Source: CALUTH01 sp964452495 (GTDB lineage: Bacteria; Cyanobacteriota; Vampirovibrionia; Gastranaerophilales; Gastranaerophilaceae). From it: a stretch of 64,000 bases of DNA. The stretch is from positions 24,511 to 88,510 of the forward strand of contig CAYVMC010000006.1 in assembly GCA_964452495.1 (NCBI GenBank), written 5' to 3'. The stretch's first letter is position 1. Each line of letters opens with the position of its first letter. A program made the position numbers and the translations under genes. Of this stretch, positions 1 to 11,300 are shown piece by piece. The notes beneath the pieces were generated by a model, which was not told the origin of the DNA, did not search any database, and was given only the letters and a program-made list of their open reading frames with translations.

Positions 1-1
1 A

Positions 2-1615
2 CAAAATAATATTGCAATAATAACCATTGATGATGTAAGTTTTGAATATCTGTGGGATAAATACGGTGAATGGCCGGTACCACGTGAGGTTTATGCAAAA
101 CTCATAGATCATGTTGAACAATCAAACCCTAAATCAATCATATTTGATTTATTGTTTATAAAATCATTGAAAAGTTCTGCTGCTGCAGATAAAAAACTGA
201 TTGATACTGTTAATAAGTACGATAACATTTATATGGCAATGAATTTTGATAATATCCCGTCAGATGCGAGAAAACCGCTTGATTTGCCGCAAAAAACAGC
301 AGTAAAAATAGATAACCAATCCAATACAAATCTTGTATCAAACATGACCTTCTCAAATTGCCGCACAATACTTGACGGATTATTAAAAGGCAAAGCAAAT
401 ATCGGCATAGCAAACGTTAATCGCAGCACTGACGGTATTATCCGAACAGTATCACCATTTTCTTTCTATAAAAATAATTACTATCCTTATTTATCACTGC
501 TTGCCGGAGATAATTTTTTAAACAATAAACACTCTAAAACCTACACAATAAACAGTAATTCCGAATTGATTATCGGAAACAGGAAAATACCGCTTACTTC
601 CAACGGAGAAGTAATACTCAACTGGTACGGGGAAGCAGGAAAAGTATTTGAAATGGTTCCTATGTATAAACTCCTTTTGGAGATTGAAAACGGACAAAAT
701 AATTACGATTTTAAAGACAAAGCAGTATATGTCGGAACAACTGCAACAAGTCTGCATGATACTAAAAGCGTACCTGTTTCAAAACTTTACCCCGGAGTTG
801 AAATCCATGCTACCTTTTTGAACAATCTTATTGATAACAGTTTTATTAAAAAAACAACTATTATAACTGATATTATTATATGCACCCTGCTGACACTGGC
901 AACTATTTTTATAGTCTTTGCCTCGTCAAGTGCAATCTTTGCAACTCTTTCCACAATTATGATACTCGTAGGATATACGTTTATTACGTATTATCTTATG
1001 TATTCAAATTTGTGGGCGCCGCTTATCCTGCCGGTCTTTACGGTAATTATTACGTTTGCACTGTCATATATTATTAAATACATAATAAAATCCAGAGATT
1101 TTGAATATCAATATAAACTGGCAACTGTAGACGGACTCACCGATTTATATAACCACAGGTATTTTCAGGAAAGTCTTAAACAACAACTGGAAGCAGCAAA
1201 ACGCTATGGAACCTCCGTATCACTTATTATTGTTGATATTGACTTTTTCAAAAAATTCAACGACACATACGGACATCAGGCCGGAGATGCTGTATTAAGA
1301 CAGGTAGCACAGGTTCTGAAAAAAAACGTAAGAACCAGTGATATTGTATGCAGATATGGCGGGGAGGAAATGAGTATAATTCTCCCGAATACCAATAACA
1401 AGGAAGCAAGAACAAATGCAGAGCGTATTTGTAAAGCTGTTGCCGAAAAACCATTCAAGCTCAATGCAACAGACGAAAGCCATGTTACAATAAGTCTCGG
1501 CGTAGCAACCTTCCCTGCCGACGGCGAAATTCCGGAAGTTTTAATAGAAACAGCTGACAAAGGCTTATACCGTGCCAAAGAAAACGGCAGAAATCAGGTA
1601 GGGGCAGCAGAATGA
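2..1615 (+). CDS. CHASE2-domain diguanylate cyclase (5' end outside window)
   Basis: The frame is open from base 2, so the true start lies upstream. The first residues (IAIITIDD, then GEWPVPREVYAKLID and IIFDLLF) fit the start of an extracytoplasmic CHASE2 sensor domain. Three hydrophobic segments follow at about 840-1090, then a GGDEF domain opening with DGLTDLYNHRYF. The active-site signature is GGEEM (encoded at 1358-1372), an accepted variant of GG(D/E)EF. An RxxD inhibitory c-di-GMP site (RTSD, 1331-1342) sits five residues before it. By family knowledge the product would make c-di-GMP from two GTP at the inner membrane in response to an external signal, with product inhibition. Its stop overlaps the trmFO start (ATGA), so the two are probably co-transcribed. 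Start codons inside the window would truncate CHASE2. Confidence 0.9.
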   Translation, partial: QNNIAIITIDDVSFEYLWDKYGEWPVPREVYAKLIDHVEQSNPKSIIFDLLFIKSLKSSAAADKKLIDTVNKYDNIYMAMNFDNIPSDARKPLDLPQKTAVKIDNQSNTNLVSNMTFSNCRTILDGLLKGKANIGIANVNRSTDGIIRTVSPFSFYKNNYYPYLSLLAGDNFLNNKHSKTYTINSNSELIIGNRKIPLTSNGEVILNWYGEAGKVFEMVPMYKLLLEIENGQNNYDFKDKAVYVGTTATSLHDTKSVPVSKLYPGVEIHATFLNNLIDNSFIKKTTIITDIIICTLLTLATIFIVFASSSAIFATLSTIMILVGYTFITYYLMYSNLWAPLILPVFTVIITFALSYIIKYIIKSRDFEYQYKLATVDGLTDLYNHRYFQESLKQQLEAAKRYGTSVSLIIVDIDFFKKFNDTYGHQAGDAVLRQVAQVLKKNVRTSDIVCRYGGEEMSIILPNTNNKEARTNAERICKAVAEKPFKLNATDESHVTISLGVATFPADGEIPEVLIETADKGLYRAKENGRNQVGAAE

Positions 1616-2919
1616 ATTTTGTAACTGTAATAGGTGCAGGACTTGCCGGTTCAGAAGCCGCTCTGCAGCTTGCCAAACGGGGTATAAAAGTTAAGCTATT
1701 TGAAATGCGTCCGAAAAAATCTACCGGTGCGCATAAAACCGATAAATTTGCGGAATTTGTATGCTCAAACAGCCTTGGTTCATTTGATTTAACAAACGCA
1801 AGCGGATTGTTAAAAGAAGAAATGAAATTACTGGGCGGAGAATTAATAAAAATTGCGTTTGATAATCAAGTACCTGCCGGCAGCGCACTTGCCATTGACA
1901 GAGAGGGATTTGCAGATAACGTCACTAAAGTTATTAAAAATAATCCGTTGATTGAAGTTATAAATGAAGAAATAACACAAATCCCGGAAACTCCGGCAAT
2001 AATAGCATCAGGCCCCTTAACATCCGATACAATGGCAGAATCAATAAGAGAATTTACCGGATGCGAACACCTGCATTTTTTTGATGCAATCGCCCCGATT
2101 ATAGAAAAGGACAGTATAGATTTTAGTAAAGCATTTTACGCATCAAGGTATGATAAAGGCGAAGCATCATACATTAATTGCCCGATGAATGAGACAGAGT
2201 ATAAGAAATTTTACGAAATACTTATAAATGCCCCTAAAATTGAACTGAAAGAATTTGAAAAAAATGCCAAATTTTTTGAATCATGTCTGCCTGTAGAAGT
2301 ACTTGCATCACGTGGAGTTGATACGTTGAGATTTGGACCAATGAAACCGGTCGGCTTAATTGATAAACGCACCGGAATTGAAAACTATGCGGTAGTACAA
2401 CTCAGACAGGACAATTCAGCCAAAACTCTATATAACATTGTCGGGTTTCAGACAAACCTGAAATGGGGCAGCCAGAAAGAACTTATACAATCAATTCCGG
2501 GTCTAGAAAACGCTAATATCGTAAGATACGGTGTTATGCACAGAAACACTTTTATTAATAGTCCCAAAGTTCTTACCCCGTTTTTAAACACAAAAAAACG
2601 AAAAGATTTGTTTTTTGCCGGTCAGTTAACGGGTACTGAAGGTTACACCGAATCTATTGCAACAGGACTGCTTGCCGGAATTAATGCCGCAAAATATATT
2701 CTCGGCGAAGATATGCTGGAACTTCCGGCAGAAACCGTTCTCGGTGCGCTGACGCATTATATCTCGGACGCAGCACACGAGAATTTTCAACCTATTAATT
2801 CAAACTGGGGGATTTTACCACCGGTTGATTTGCCTAAAAAAGAACGAAAAAACAAGAAAATAAAAGCAGAATTGATGGCAAAACGCGCACTGGAAACACT
2901 AGACAAGCACCAGAAATAA
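1612..2919 (+). CDS. trmFO: Methylenetetrahydrofolate-tRNA-(uracil-5-)-methyltransferase TrmFO
   Basis: This 435-aa protein begins with the FAD-binding Rossmann signature VIGAGLAGSEAALQLAKRG and continues with EMRPKKSTGAHKTDKFAEFV and CSNSLGS, which are diagnostic of TrmFO (formerly Gid). Length is normal for the family. It is a flavoprotein that makes 5-methyluridine at position 54 of the tRNA T-loop, using methylenetetrahydrofolate as carbon donor rather than SAM. Near the C terminus FAGQLTGTEGYTESIATGLLAGINAA gives the second FAD-contacting Gly-rich segment, seen here in part. The ATG overlaps the stop of the upstream cyclase by 4 nt, suggesting translational coupling. TrmFO is typical of Firmicutes, cyanobacterial-lineage and some alphaproteobacterial genomes. 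Confidence 0.96.
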   Translation: MNFVTVIGAGLAGSEAALQLAKRGIKVKLFEMRPKKSTGAHKTDKFAEFVCSNSLGSFDLTNASGLLKEEMKLLGGELIKIAFDNQVPAGSALAIDREGFADNVTKVIKNNPLIEVINEEITQIPETPAIIASGPLTSDTMAESIREFTGCEHLHFFDAIAPIIEKDSIDFSKAFYASRYDKGEASYINCPMNETEYKKFYEILINAPKIELKEFEKNAKFFESCLPVEVLASRGVDTLRFGPMKPVGLIDKRTGIENYAVVQLRQDNSAKTLYNIVGFQTNLKWGSQKELIQSIPGLENANIVRYGVMHRNTFINSPKVLTPFLNTKKRKDLFFAGQLTGTEGYTESIATGLLAGINAAKYILGEDMLELPAETVLGALTHYISDAAHENFQPINSNWGILPPVDLPKKERKNKKIKAELMAKRALETLDKHQK

Positions 2920-2993
2920 ATGTAATACCGCCGCAAAGTAAAATTGTAACCAAAAGATATTAAAAAAATTATTACCTGTAAATACTTACGCCT

Positions 2994-4073
2994 TTATTTA
3001 CTACCTTTGATATAGTCGCAGATATTGGTTTGAGGTACATAATCGTAATTTGGCATCTCAATTTTATTTATAATGGTAGAACGTTTTTTACGGTAAAGCA
3101 TGTCAATAAATGCTTCCAAACGTGTAATAAATCCTGCCTCGCCCGTATGTTCATCTATTGTTAGTGATAATAAGGGTTTCCCGAACTCTTTTGATTTACG
3201 AATTATATTTTCAATCATTAAAGAATCCGGTCCGCAGCCAAATGAGGTCAAAACAATAAGACCATCAATTTTATTATCTTTAAGATAGTGACCTGCAGAA
3301 CCCGTCATTTCATACTGGTTTGCCCAATATGGCTTTTGTTCAAGCGTAGCAATACCTTCACTCATTTGTTTGTCGGTTAATTGCAATGCTGTGAACACTT
3401 TTACATCCATTGCATCCAGCTTGTCAAAAATCTTCATAGATGCTCTTTCGTCATAGATGTTATACCCGTGGGAAACAAGAGCAACGGAAATAGGATATTC
3501 CTTATTAGGAACATCAATAAAGACCTTTCCCTGTAGAGCATAATTCATTGCAGATTTATAACTCATTCCCGAATTAAGCATGACTCTAAAGTTATTATAT
3601 ACTTTCCATCCAGCCTTAGAGGCTTGTTTTATAAGCTTTTCATCCGTAATACCAAACGGGGCAACTGCTTCTTTTAAGAAACTATACAACCCCTTGCCCT
3701 TATCAGATTTGTCCAGTGTTGCTTCAATAAGGTTAAAATCTCTTTTTATAACGTTTCTAACCAAATCCGGCAATCCCCTTATTTTAGAGCAATTATAAAC
3801 TTTTGGTGCAATGGATTGAATGCACGGAACAAAAATATTTTTAACGCCCTTATCTAACAAGTTAATTACATGTCCTAAATAAATCTTAATCGGCAAACAT
3901 GTTTCCGTCACAACCAGAGCGGAACCATCTGACATTGTTTGTTTTGTTGTCAAATCCGATAAAACAGGAACAATATCAAGTGCATTAAAGAAACCGAACC
4001 AGAACGGGTAATTATGATAAAAAGACATTCCTCTGGGTATGCCTATAACGTTTTTGTTGGATGATTGTTTCAT
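2994..4073 (-). CDS. CoA-activase-like protein (DUF2229 / 2-hydroxyacyl-CoA dehydratase activator-related)
   Basis: The 359-aa protein starts with IGIPRGMSFYHNYPFWFGFF and then has SDGSALVVTETCLPIKIYLG and IFVPCIQSIAPKVYNCSK. This matches the DUF2229 portion of the large acyl-CoA dehydratase activator family, including the conserved Cys of the ETCLP motif and a second Cys in the FVPC segment. Further on, GLIVLTSFGCGPDSLMIENI and LLSLTIDEHTGEAGFITRLEAFID are the usual C-terminal signatures. Full activators also contain BadF/BcrA/ATPase (ASKHA) domains, which are absent here, so this is a stand-alone DUF2229-type protein. It probably binds an iron-sulfur cluster through its Cys residues. The substrate is unknown. 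A TATAAT and a GAGG Shine-Dalgarno precede the ATG. Confidence 0.8.
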   Translation of the reverse strand: MKQSSNKNVIGIPRGMSFYHNYPFWFGFFNALDIVPVLSDLTTKQTMSDGSALVVTETCLPIKIYLGHVINLLDKGVKNIFVPCIQSIAPKVYNCSKIRGLPDLVRNVIKRDFNLIEATLDKSDKGKGLYSFLKEAVAPFGITDEKLIKQASKAGWKVYNNFRVMLNSGMSYKSAMNYALQGKVFIDVPNKEYPISVALVSHGYNIYDERASMKIFDKLDAMDVKVFTALQLTDKQMSEGIATLEQKPYWANQYEMTGSAGHYLKDNKIDGLIVLTSFGCGPDSLMIENIIRKSKEFGKPLLSLTIDEHTGEAGFITRLEAFIDMLYRKKRSTIINKIEMPNYDYVPQTNICDYIKGSK

Positions 4074-4166
4074 ATATACATAACCTCAATATTATAATGA
4101 TAGTACAGACAAAACTCAAAGTCACTATTTTTTTGAATATTGTAAATTTACTGTTATAATTGGTTT

Positions 4167-4643
4167 ATGAGAATAATGGGAATAGATCCTGGAATGGCAT
4201 TGGTAGGATACGGAATAATCGATGTGGAAGAAGGAGAAGTAAGGCTTTCTGCCTCCGGCTCAATTCGAACTGATAAAAATAAAACCGTACCGGCACGACT
4301 TGCCGAAATAATGAACGACGTTAAGGAACTATTAAATATGTATCACCCTGATGCTGTTTCTGTTGAGGATTTGTTCTTCTTTAAGAACCAGAAAACAATC
4401 ATCCCGGTGGCGCAATCACGTGGAGTAATACTCGCTGTGATTGAAGAAAGGGGAATACCTATACATGAATATACCCCTATTCAGGTAAAACAAGTATTAA
4501 CCGGTTACGGGCGGGCTGATAAAAAGGAAGTTGAAACAATGGTGAAACTAACAATACATAACCAACAGCTCCCAAAACTTGACGATACGGTGGATGCAAT
4601 AGCAATAGCAATAACCCATGCCCGTACAATAAATAAGCTCTAA
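4167..4643 (+). CDS. ruvC: Crossover junction endodeoxyribonuclease RuvC
   Basis: The 158-aa product has the RNase H-like RuvC fold. The four catalytic acids are visible: D7 (GIDPG), E67 (SVEDLFF), D140 and D143 (DDTVDAIAIAIT). It resolves Holliday junctions together with RuvAB. Length and the KNQKTIIPVAQSRGVIL and TGYGRADK segments are typical. There is no Shine-Dalgarno. Instead an extended -10 (TG-T-TATAAT, 4152-4160) lies 6 nt before the ATG, which predicts a leaderless transcript. It diverges from the upstream activase-like gene. Confidence 0.97.
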   Translation: MRIMGIDPGMALVGYGIIDVEEGEVRLSASGSIRTDKNKTVPARLAEIMNDVKELLNMYHPDAVSVEDLFFFKNQKTIIPVAQSRGVILAVIEERGIPIHEYTPIQVKQVLTGYGRADKKEVETMVKLTIHNQQLPKLDDTVDAIAIAITHARTINKL

Positions 4644-4692
4644 CCCTGTGAATGCGACAAAAAGTGTAATTTTAACAATTAAAAATATTTAT

Positions 4693-4740
4693 AAAAAAAG
4701 CTTGCTACTATTTAAAATTAAGCAATAGTAACAAACTTTT
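4693..4740 (-). terminator. Intrinsic terminator of the 4718-5023 gene
   Basis: On the minus strand a 17-bp stem with two G-U wobbles (arms 4724-4740 and 4696-4712, 11-nt loop) is followed by a run of T residues (4693-4699 read on the minus strand). The 5' arm lies inside the last codons and stop of the gene, so terminator and coding end overlap. Confidence 0.75.
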
Positions 4741-5023
4741 CTTTCTCAGCCTTGCTTTCAGCAAGTGCATCATTATATGTAGCTTTAGTAATATATTTAA
4801 AAGTTCTGTACAGCTTATAGCCCAAAGCAGTGACAGGGTTGCTGTCATTAGCCTTCTTTGCTTCTTTTTGGTTTTGCTTAAATATAACTGCTGACTTTGG
4901 ATCCTGAAGCATTAACAGAGCTTCATCAGTACCTATTGCACTGTTTTCTGCATTAAGCATTGCTCTATAACCTCTTGCAGAAAAGTTTAAACTATTATTT
5001 TGATTTACTGGTGAAACAAACAT
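4718..5023 (-). CDS. Small unknown protein with Asn/Ser-rich N-terminal leader
   Basis: This 101-aa protein is not recognised. It begins FVSPVNQNNSLNFSARGYRA, a leader that resembles the starts of several other proteins in the window (pattern small/Asn-rich, then aromatic residue, then A/S/G). The rest is helical and charged, rich in Ala, Lys and Glu, with no Cys, no Sec signal and no membrane segment. A good Shine-Dalgarno (AAGGAGGG) precedes the ATG. A near-consensus sigma-70 promoter and a dense repeat array lie upstream (5047-5113), and an intrinsic terminator overlaps its end, so it is a monocistronic, probably well expressed and regulated gene. Function unknown. Confidence 0.75.
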   Translation of the reverse strand: MFVSPVNQNNSLNFSARGYRAMLNAENSAIGTDEALLMLQDPKSAVIFKQNQKEAKKANDSNPVTALGYKLYRTFKYITKATYNDALAESKAEKEKFVTIA

Positions 5024-5046
5024 TTTGTTCCCTCCTTTCTTTTATT

Positions 5047-5113
5047 AAGTGTTTTTTGTACACTTCATTTAACACTTTCATTATGCAACACTTTTATTTT
5101 TTTGTCAAGTGTT
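5047..5113 (-). promoter_or_regulatory. Sigma-70 promoter embedded in an AAGTGTT/AACACTT repeat array
   Basis: Read on the minus strand, TTGACA (5103-5108) and CATAAT (5080-5085) are separated by exactly 17 nt. Five copies of the heptamer AAGTGTT, in either orientation and one with a mismatch, occur at 5047-5053, 5059-5065, 5071-5077, 5087-5093 and 5107-5113. They overlap the -35, the -10 edge and the early transcribed region. The arrangement looks like a multi-site operator for an unknown regulator of the 4718-5023 gene. Confidence 0.6.
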
Positions 5114-5274
5114 TTGATATACTTTTGTAACAATCGCCGTATTGCCCTATTTTATTTACATTTAGGTATAAGTGTCGTTTTTACGTTTATTTTTTATTGC
5201 CATGTTGTACATTACCTGATGGTGCCATTTTTTCAAGCAAAAATTTACCCGCCATATTAATTGTAAATGAGAGT

Positions 5275-5356
5275 GAATAGCTGTTAAATATTAATAAATC
5301 TTTTTCATACTTCCAGCTATTCTTAATTCCAACAGGAGCTTGCTCCTGTTTTTTTT
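5275..5356 (+). terminator. Plus-strand intrinsic terminator with upstream stem; possible small RNA end
   Basis: AACAGGAG (5331-5338), a CTTG loop and CTCCTGTT (5343-5350) form an 8-bp hairpin followed by a T tract to 5356, so it points in the plus direction. An 8-bp pairing (GAATAGCT 5275-5282 with AGCTATTC 5315-5322) lies just upstream. No plus-strand gene ends here. The T tract runs into the stop codon of the convergent giant ORF, so this may end a small RNA from the 330-bp gap 5024-5354. Confidence 0.5.
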
Positions 5357-8300
5357 ATAAAATCTCCAGCTCATTAAATGTTGATATACATTTATTTTGG
5401 CGTTCAATAACATCTTCATACCATGCCCTGAATTCATTAACCTTTGCATGTAAGTCCCGATTATCCGGCAAATTAAGTTCATTTATAAAGTTTATAATTA
5501 TCTGGGCATTGTAAAAATTATTGTTTAAATTCGATATACTTTCGATAAAATCCTTATACGATGCCGTAAGAGAAGATAGTGTAACATTATTCAGAAATAC
5601 AGATACAGGTATCCCGTCAAGAGTATCAACAACATCTGACTTTAATACCCCCTCATAAGCACTAATAAGATTATCTATATATATATTGTTTCTATGTTTA
5701 TTGGCAATTAATTCTTTTATCAATCCGGCACAAATATTTTTCGTTTCCACCGCGGATGTATCTCTCGGAATACAATTAATTTTATTCTTTAGGTCATTAA
5801 CAATGTTCACCTCTTTCAAAAGACATGCTTGGGTTTTTTCTAATCCTTCAAGAACGTCATCTATTACTTTTATTTCAGGTATCTCCATAAGTACAGGCAC
5901 AACTTTTTCAACCACATTAAATTTATGGACAAAATTCTTTGCAGCTTCAAAATTGTCCTCCATCAACAACGGTCTAAGCATCAATACAATAGCTTCTGGT
6001 GAAGACATTTTAACAATCTCAGTTTGCATTTTACCATCTTTATTCCTTTTATAAATAGGAATATCAACATTGTCAAACTCTTTTGCCACAATATTTGTAA
6101 TACCCTGCTGCACAGCACTCATCACTATTTCCTGAATACCAATACTCTTTGTACTTACAAGTAAAGACTCAATAGAACGTCCCAAAGCAACAATTATAGT
6201 TTTGTTCTTTTTCTCTTCATCAGATGCAATTGCATACAGGTATTCATCCAGAATTTTAGAAGGATTATTCATAATATAATACCTTTCCGACATATCAAAA
6301 AGCTCATTATATTTATCAATAGCTTTAGGATTTTCATTATTCAATGCACTAATCCATTCATTTATTTTCCCGTGAACCCTATCTCTATATTCCGGTAATA
6401 TTTTAAGACTAAGAAATACATCAACCGATTTATCTAAATCTTCCTTCGCTATTTCTATCCTCTTTAGATATTCTTCTCTTGATGACAATTTTAAAAGAGA
6501 ATCGAGCGTTTTACCAAGTTTATCCGCAACAGGGAGAAATTCACTGACCACAATACTTCTATCCGGTACCAGCATCTTTAACAAATTAACAGATATTTCG
6601 TTAAACTCTTTGGTCTCTGCAGTACTTCTTATAAAATCCTTAACATTCTTTCTCAAGTTATATATATCATTGTAAGTCAATTCTTTGTTTGCATGATTGT
6701 AAATAAAATCTACAATCCAATCCGCCGTGTCCAATACGTTCAACTGTTGTTTATAGCTCGATAATTTTTCCTGCGCGCTTTTTACAAGTTTAAGTGATGT
6801 TTCCACAAGTTCGGTATTAGAGTCTTTTAAATCTATTTGCGGATATGCAGGAAGAACATTGTATTGCTTATAAGCCATTTCTTTATGTTTTTTAAACATT
6901 TTGTTGTACACAAGACTGTTTAACTCTGAACGTAGAGCAAGATAGATATCATCAAATTTCTTTTCTTTGTAAATAGCACCTGTTATTTTTTTATTGTAGC
7001 GATCATAACGGATATATGGTTTAGTTGTACTCAAATCAAGAGTTTTTGTTATTTCAGCATTATAAATTTCATTTAATAACGCATTTTCGGCATATTCTCT
7101 GCTTGCACGAATACTTTTTATTAAATCATACCCTGTTACACTTGCTGTTAAATCTTCATCCTGAACCTTCACCGATACAAGCCGGTTATATTCCTCTGTT
7201 GTATAATTCTGGATACGATTGAAGATTTGAACAAATTCTTCATTGGTCTCAGGATTATATGTTTTATCAATCCAATCAATAACATTTTGCGGTAAAACTC
7301 CTGTACCTATGTCTTCCGGTCTTAACGTAAACATTTTTATAACAAAGCTATATATTCCTTCCCGCATATCACGTGCAGCATTAACAGAAATATCTTCTCC
7401 CAACACAGCAATCAATTTGTCTGTATACAGACCTGAAACAGCACCCGCCAGTGAGCGTAAACTACCATCATACCCCTGTTCTTGAATTTCCTTTCTTGTT
7501 ATTTTTCTGTTATGTTTATAACCTTTATAATCTATACCATTATTCTGTAATATTGGTTTTATTATCTTATCAAACAAATCTAAATGAATATGCTCAGAAG
7601 ATAAATATTCAACAATATCAAGATTTTTACAGAATGTGTACCCGAAATTTTCTCTAGCCTCAAGCAGCATTTTAGATTTCAATTTGCCAAGAGCATTAAG
7701 ATTATTTATACTATTAATACTATCTTTTAAAGCACTTTCCGCAAACATCTTTCTTAAAGCTGTGCGTTCTGCCATTATTTTTAAAATATCATCATTTGGA
7801 AGTGCATTATAATCCGCTTCCGTAACAATACCCTTATTAAAACGACTCCCCTTTATACGTCTTTCTAATTCATTGTAAACATCATTATATTTCAAGTCCA
7901 AATTATTTAATATTTTTATTCTATGCTTTAACTGCTCCGGAGACATTTCTTCAGCATAACTTTCAAGAAGCGACAGATTATCCTCATCAGAAATAAATAA
8001 TACATCTCTAATTGCTTTTGCTATAGAAAGAGCTTTAGGACTGTATCCTGGCATTATAACATCCTGCATAAGTTCAAAAGAATAACTTCTGGAAGGATTA
8101 AGTCTCTTCAACTGCTTATTATTGTACAATGCACCAACAGACTGCCCTTGTTTATATAACAAATCATCAACAAATGTACCGTTTCTGTACAAGTCATTTG
8201 TTATATAGCCGTATTTATACCCGTAATCATTATTATAATCTGTCCTTGTAAGACCGTTTGAATCAATCCAGTTATTTTCTTTTTCAAATATACCCCACGT

Positions 8301-11300
8301 ATTATCATGGAATAAAACATCTTTTTCTATTTTTTTATTTGGGTCTGATTTTGAGGGTATTTTTATTGTATCAATTGATGCAACATATTGCGCATGAAGA
8401 CCAGGATATCTATCAGACACAGAAGAAGCGGTAACACCTGAAAACTTGCCGGTCTTGATATCCTTAAATGCTTTTTTTAAATTATTTTGTATAAAATAAG
8501 GTTTGTCAGTCATTGACTCTATAAGTGCAACTTCTTTATCACTCGACAATCCCGAAGAAGGAGAAATTCCAACCCAATACCTGCCGCTGTTAACACCGTA
8601 TTCTCTGAAAATTTCTTCGTAATCTTTACGGACCAAACGAAACATCATATCTTTTTCCTGTTTTGTTATTTTATACATTAAATTAACTGTAGATAAAATC
8701 TTGTTAAGTTCTTCTTTTTCTTGTTTTGTAAATGATGTAAGTTCTTTTTTCTTCCGCTTATATTCTTTGTCTGAATACTTATGTTTTTCAGCATTTAATT
8801 TTGCATAATCATCAAATTTTTTGTTGAATCTATTAAGAACCGACTCCTTTGTAAGCACTCCGGCTTTTTCATAATAGCCTGTAACTATATGTGCATAATA
8901 TACAGAATTTATAATATCACCATCTTTTTCTATATACAGATTTTGCGCAATTGTATTAACCGTATTTGCCATCCCATCTATTGCATCAAGTATAGCCTTT
9001 GCTAATCGTTCAACATTCTCTCCGGAAAAATCAACTTCTAATCCATTATTTATAAATAGTTCAGATGCAAATTCTTTATCTACCCCTTGTGATAGTGCTG
9101 CCACCAGACTATTGTAATAACTTATAAAATCATTTTTTATAGTTTTCTGATTAATAAGCTCAGATGCATGGGCAAAGTATATATCATCCATTAAACCACT
9201 TAAGACTTCACCTGCAATAATAAGCTCTTCTATCACATTTTCAGGATAAGTACCAAGAGCTTGGGCTATTAAGTCAATTTTCTCTTTATCATTATTTTCA
9301 GAAAGCTCGGCAAGTAATACTTTCAAATTAGAAAGAACATTTTCCTTATCTGGTTCACAATTTAAAATTTGAGAATATTTATCAATAAGATGCCTGTAAG
9401 TTAACAAATCCAGAGCTTCATTCATCCTTGCACGTAATAGCACTTCATCATAAATTCCTGCTAATGCCATAATATTCCTTTTAGATTCATCATTATCAGA
9501 ATCTAACACTTTCAGAGAGGTTTGTAGTTCCTGAACCAGAACCTCATTCTTACTGCCCAAATTCATCCTTCTAAATAAGTCATCATAAACAGCAGGAAGT
9601 GTCTTAACATAATCAGCACACAAATCCAAAAACTCCAATACACCTTCTTTCGACGGCTCAATTCCTATGTTTCTGGATAAACTCTCTATAATAAAATGAT
9701 TATCCGCACTAACTTTCTGCTTGAGAGAGTTAATATTATCAAGTATCACATTGTCCTCATCAGGGATATCAAGCAATACTAGTTGATTATGCAATTTCTC
9801 CGGCAGTAAAAAACCTGTTGTAAATTGATTTCTAAACGCCGATGCTGCTTTTATAACAGCTTTTGCCATAGCATACTGATTTATTTTTTTAGGTTCATCC
9901 AATTCTCTTATATCTTTAATCAAAGTATAAACTTTTGCCGCTTCAGCATTACTAATATTTTTGTTGAATGCAAATCCAAATCTGTCATTTAAATATGATT
10001 TAATCTTCTGCTGTTTTATACTTTGTTCTTCATTATCAATATACAAATACTCCGGAGCAACTGTAGTCGTCTTACCTATCTGTTTTGAAGAATCTCTCTG
10101 AAGGCCCATAACACCTACGACAATATCATGTGTCATGTCTTTATAATCATCAATTAAGAAATCAGATATCATGCTACTTAAATTAGCATATAGTACTTTG
10201 TATTCTTCAACAAGTTTTAGTTTGTCATCTAATCTGTTGTGTTGAGTATAAAGCTTTTGCTTAATTATGTTACTTTTTACCCGTTTTAAAGCTTCCTCTG
10301 TGATAGAAAGAGCAGTAATGTAATCATGTTCTCCGGCGATTTTTGTATCCGGATTAACCAGTTTTATATGAGAATCATTATAAACTTCAAATGAAGCTTT
10401 ATCATACGGAATATAGTTAAGTGTAACATTAGATGTTGTATTATCAATATTTGCAATTTGCATCCAATTAGCAGATGCTGCATCTATAATTCTGAAGCCT
10501 AGTGCCAGCATTCCTTCATAATCAATATTCGCTTTCTTTACCTTAATCTGCTTGCCTTTGCCGAGTTCTCGCCGGTCATAAACCGTCATAGTATCAGAAG
10601 CATCAAGTTCTTCAATAATGAAATCAGTATAATTTCGTTTATATTCATACGCAAGCAATTTTCCTGCCAGTGAAAATACTGTACACATGCCATGAGTGTT
10701 TTGGTTAGAGGCTTTAATATTTGGAATATCACTATTAACCTTATCAAGCGCTAAATCATTTATAATCTCAGAAAAGGCCTGAAATCTCCGGTTTTCTAAC
10801 TGTGGATTAATTTTATAATCATCACTCAAGAAATAATCCAAACGTTCCAAAATATACTTTTTATCACCTAAAGATGTTTCAGAAGAAATAATAAAGTATT
10901 CGAGATTATTTTTGGCATACTCATACTCTTTTTCATCAGGATTAAAACCGTTCATTTTACCTAAAATACTGTCATAAGAACCCAATATATCTCTTTCATC
11001 GTCATTTAGTTCATTATTATAAAAAATATCTTTAAACTCTTTATTAATCTTTTTAGAAGAATCGACTCCTGCTTTCACGGCACAAGCTGAAGCTGCAAGC
11101 ATTAGAACCGCTTTCCATTTATTCTTAGGACTTATATTAAACGGAATGTTGGTAGAGTATTTCAAATTTCTAGCTGTTTCCATCAAAAATTTAACACCAG
11201 ATATACTTCCATGTTCCGATATATTTTTGATAGCCTTTAAAATATTCTTTTGGTTATTTTCTGCAAGTGAATACTTATTTTCAGCTGCCAGTTGTTTAAC

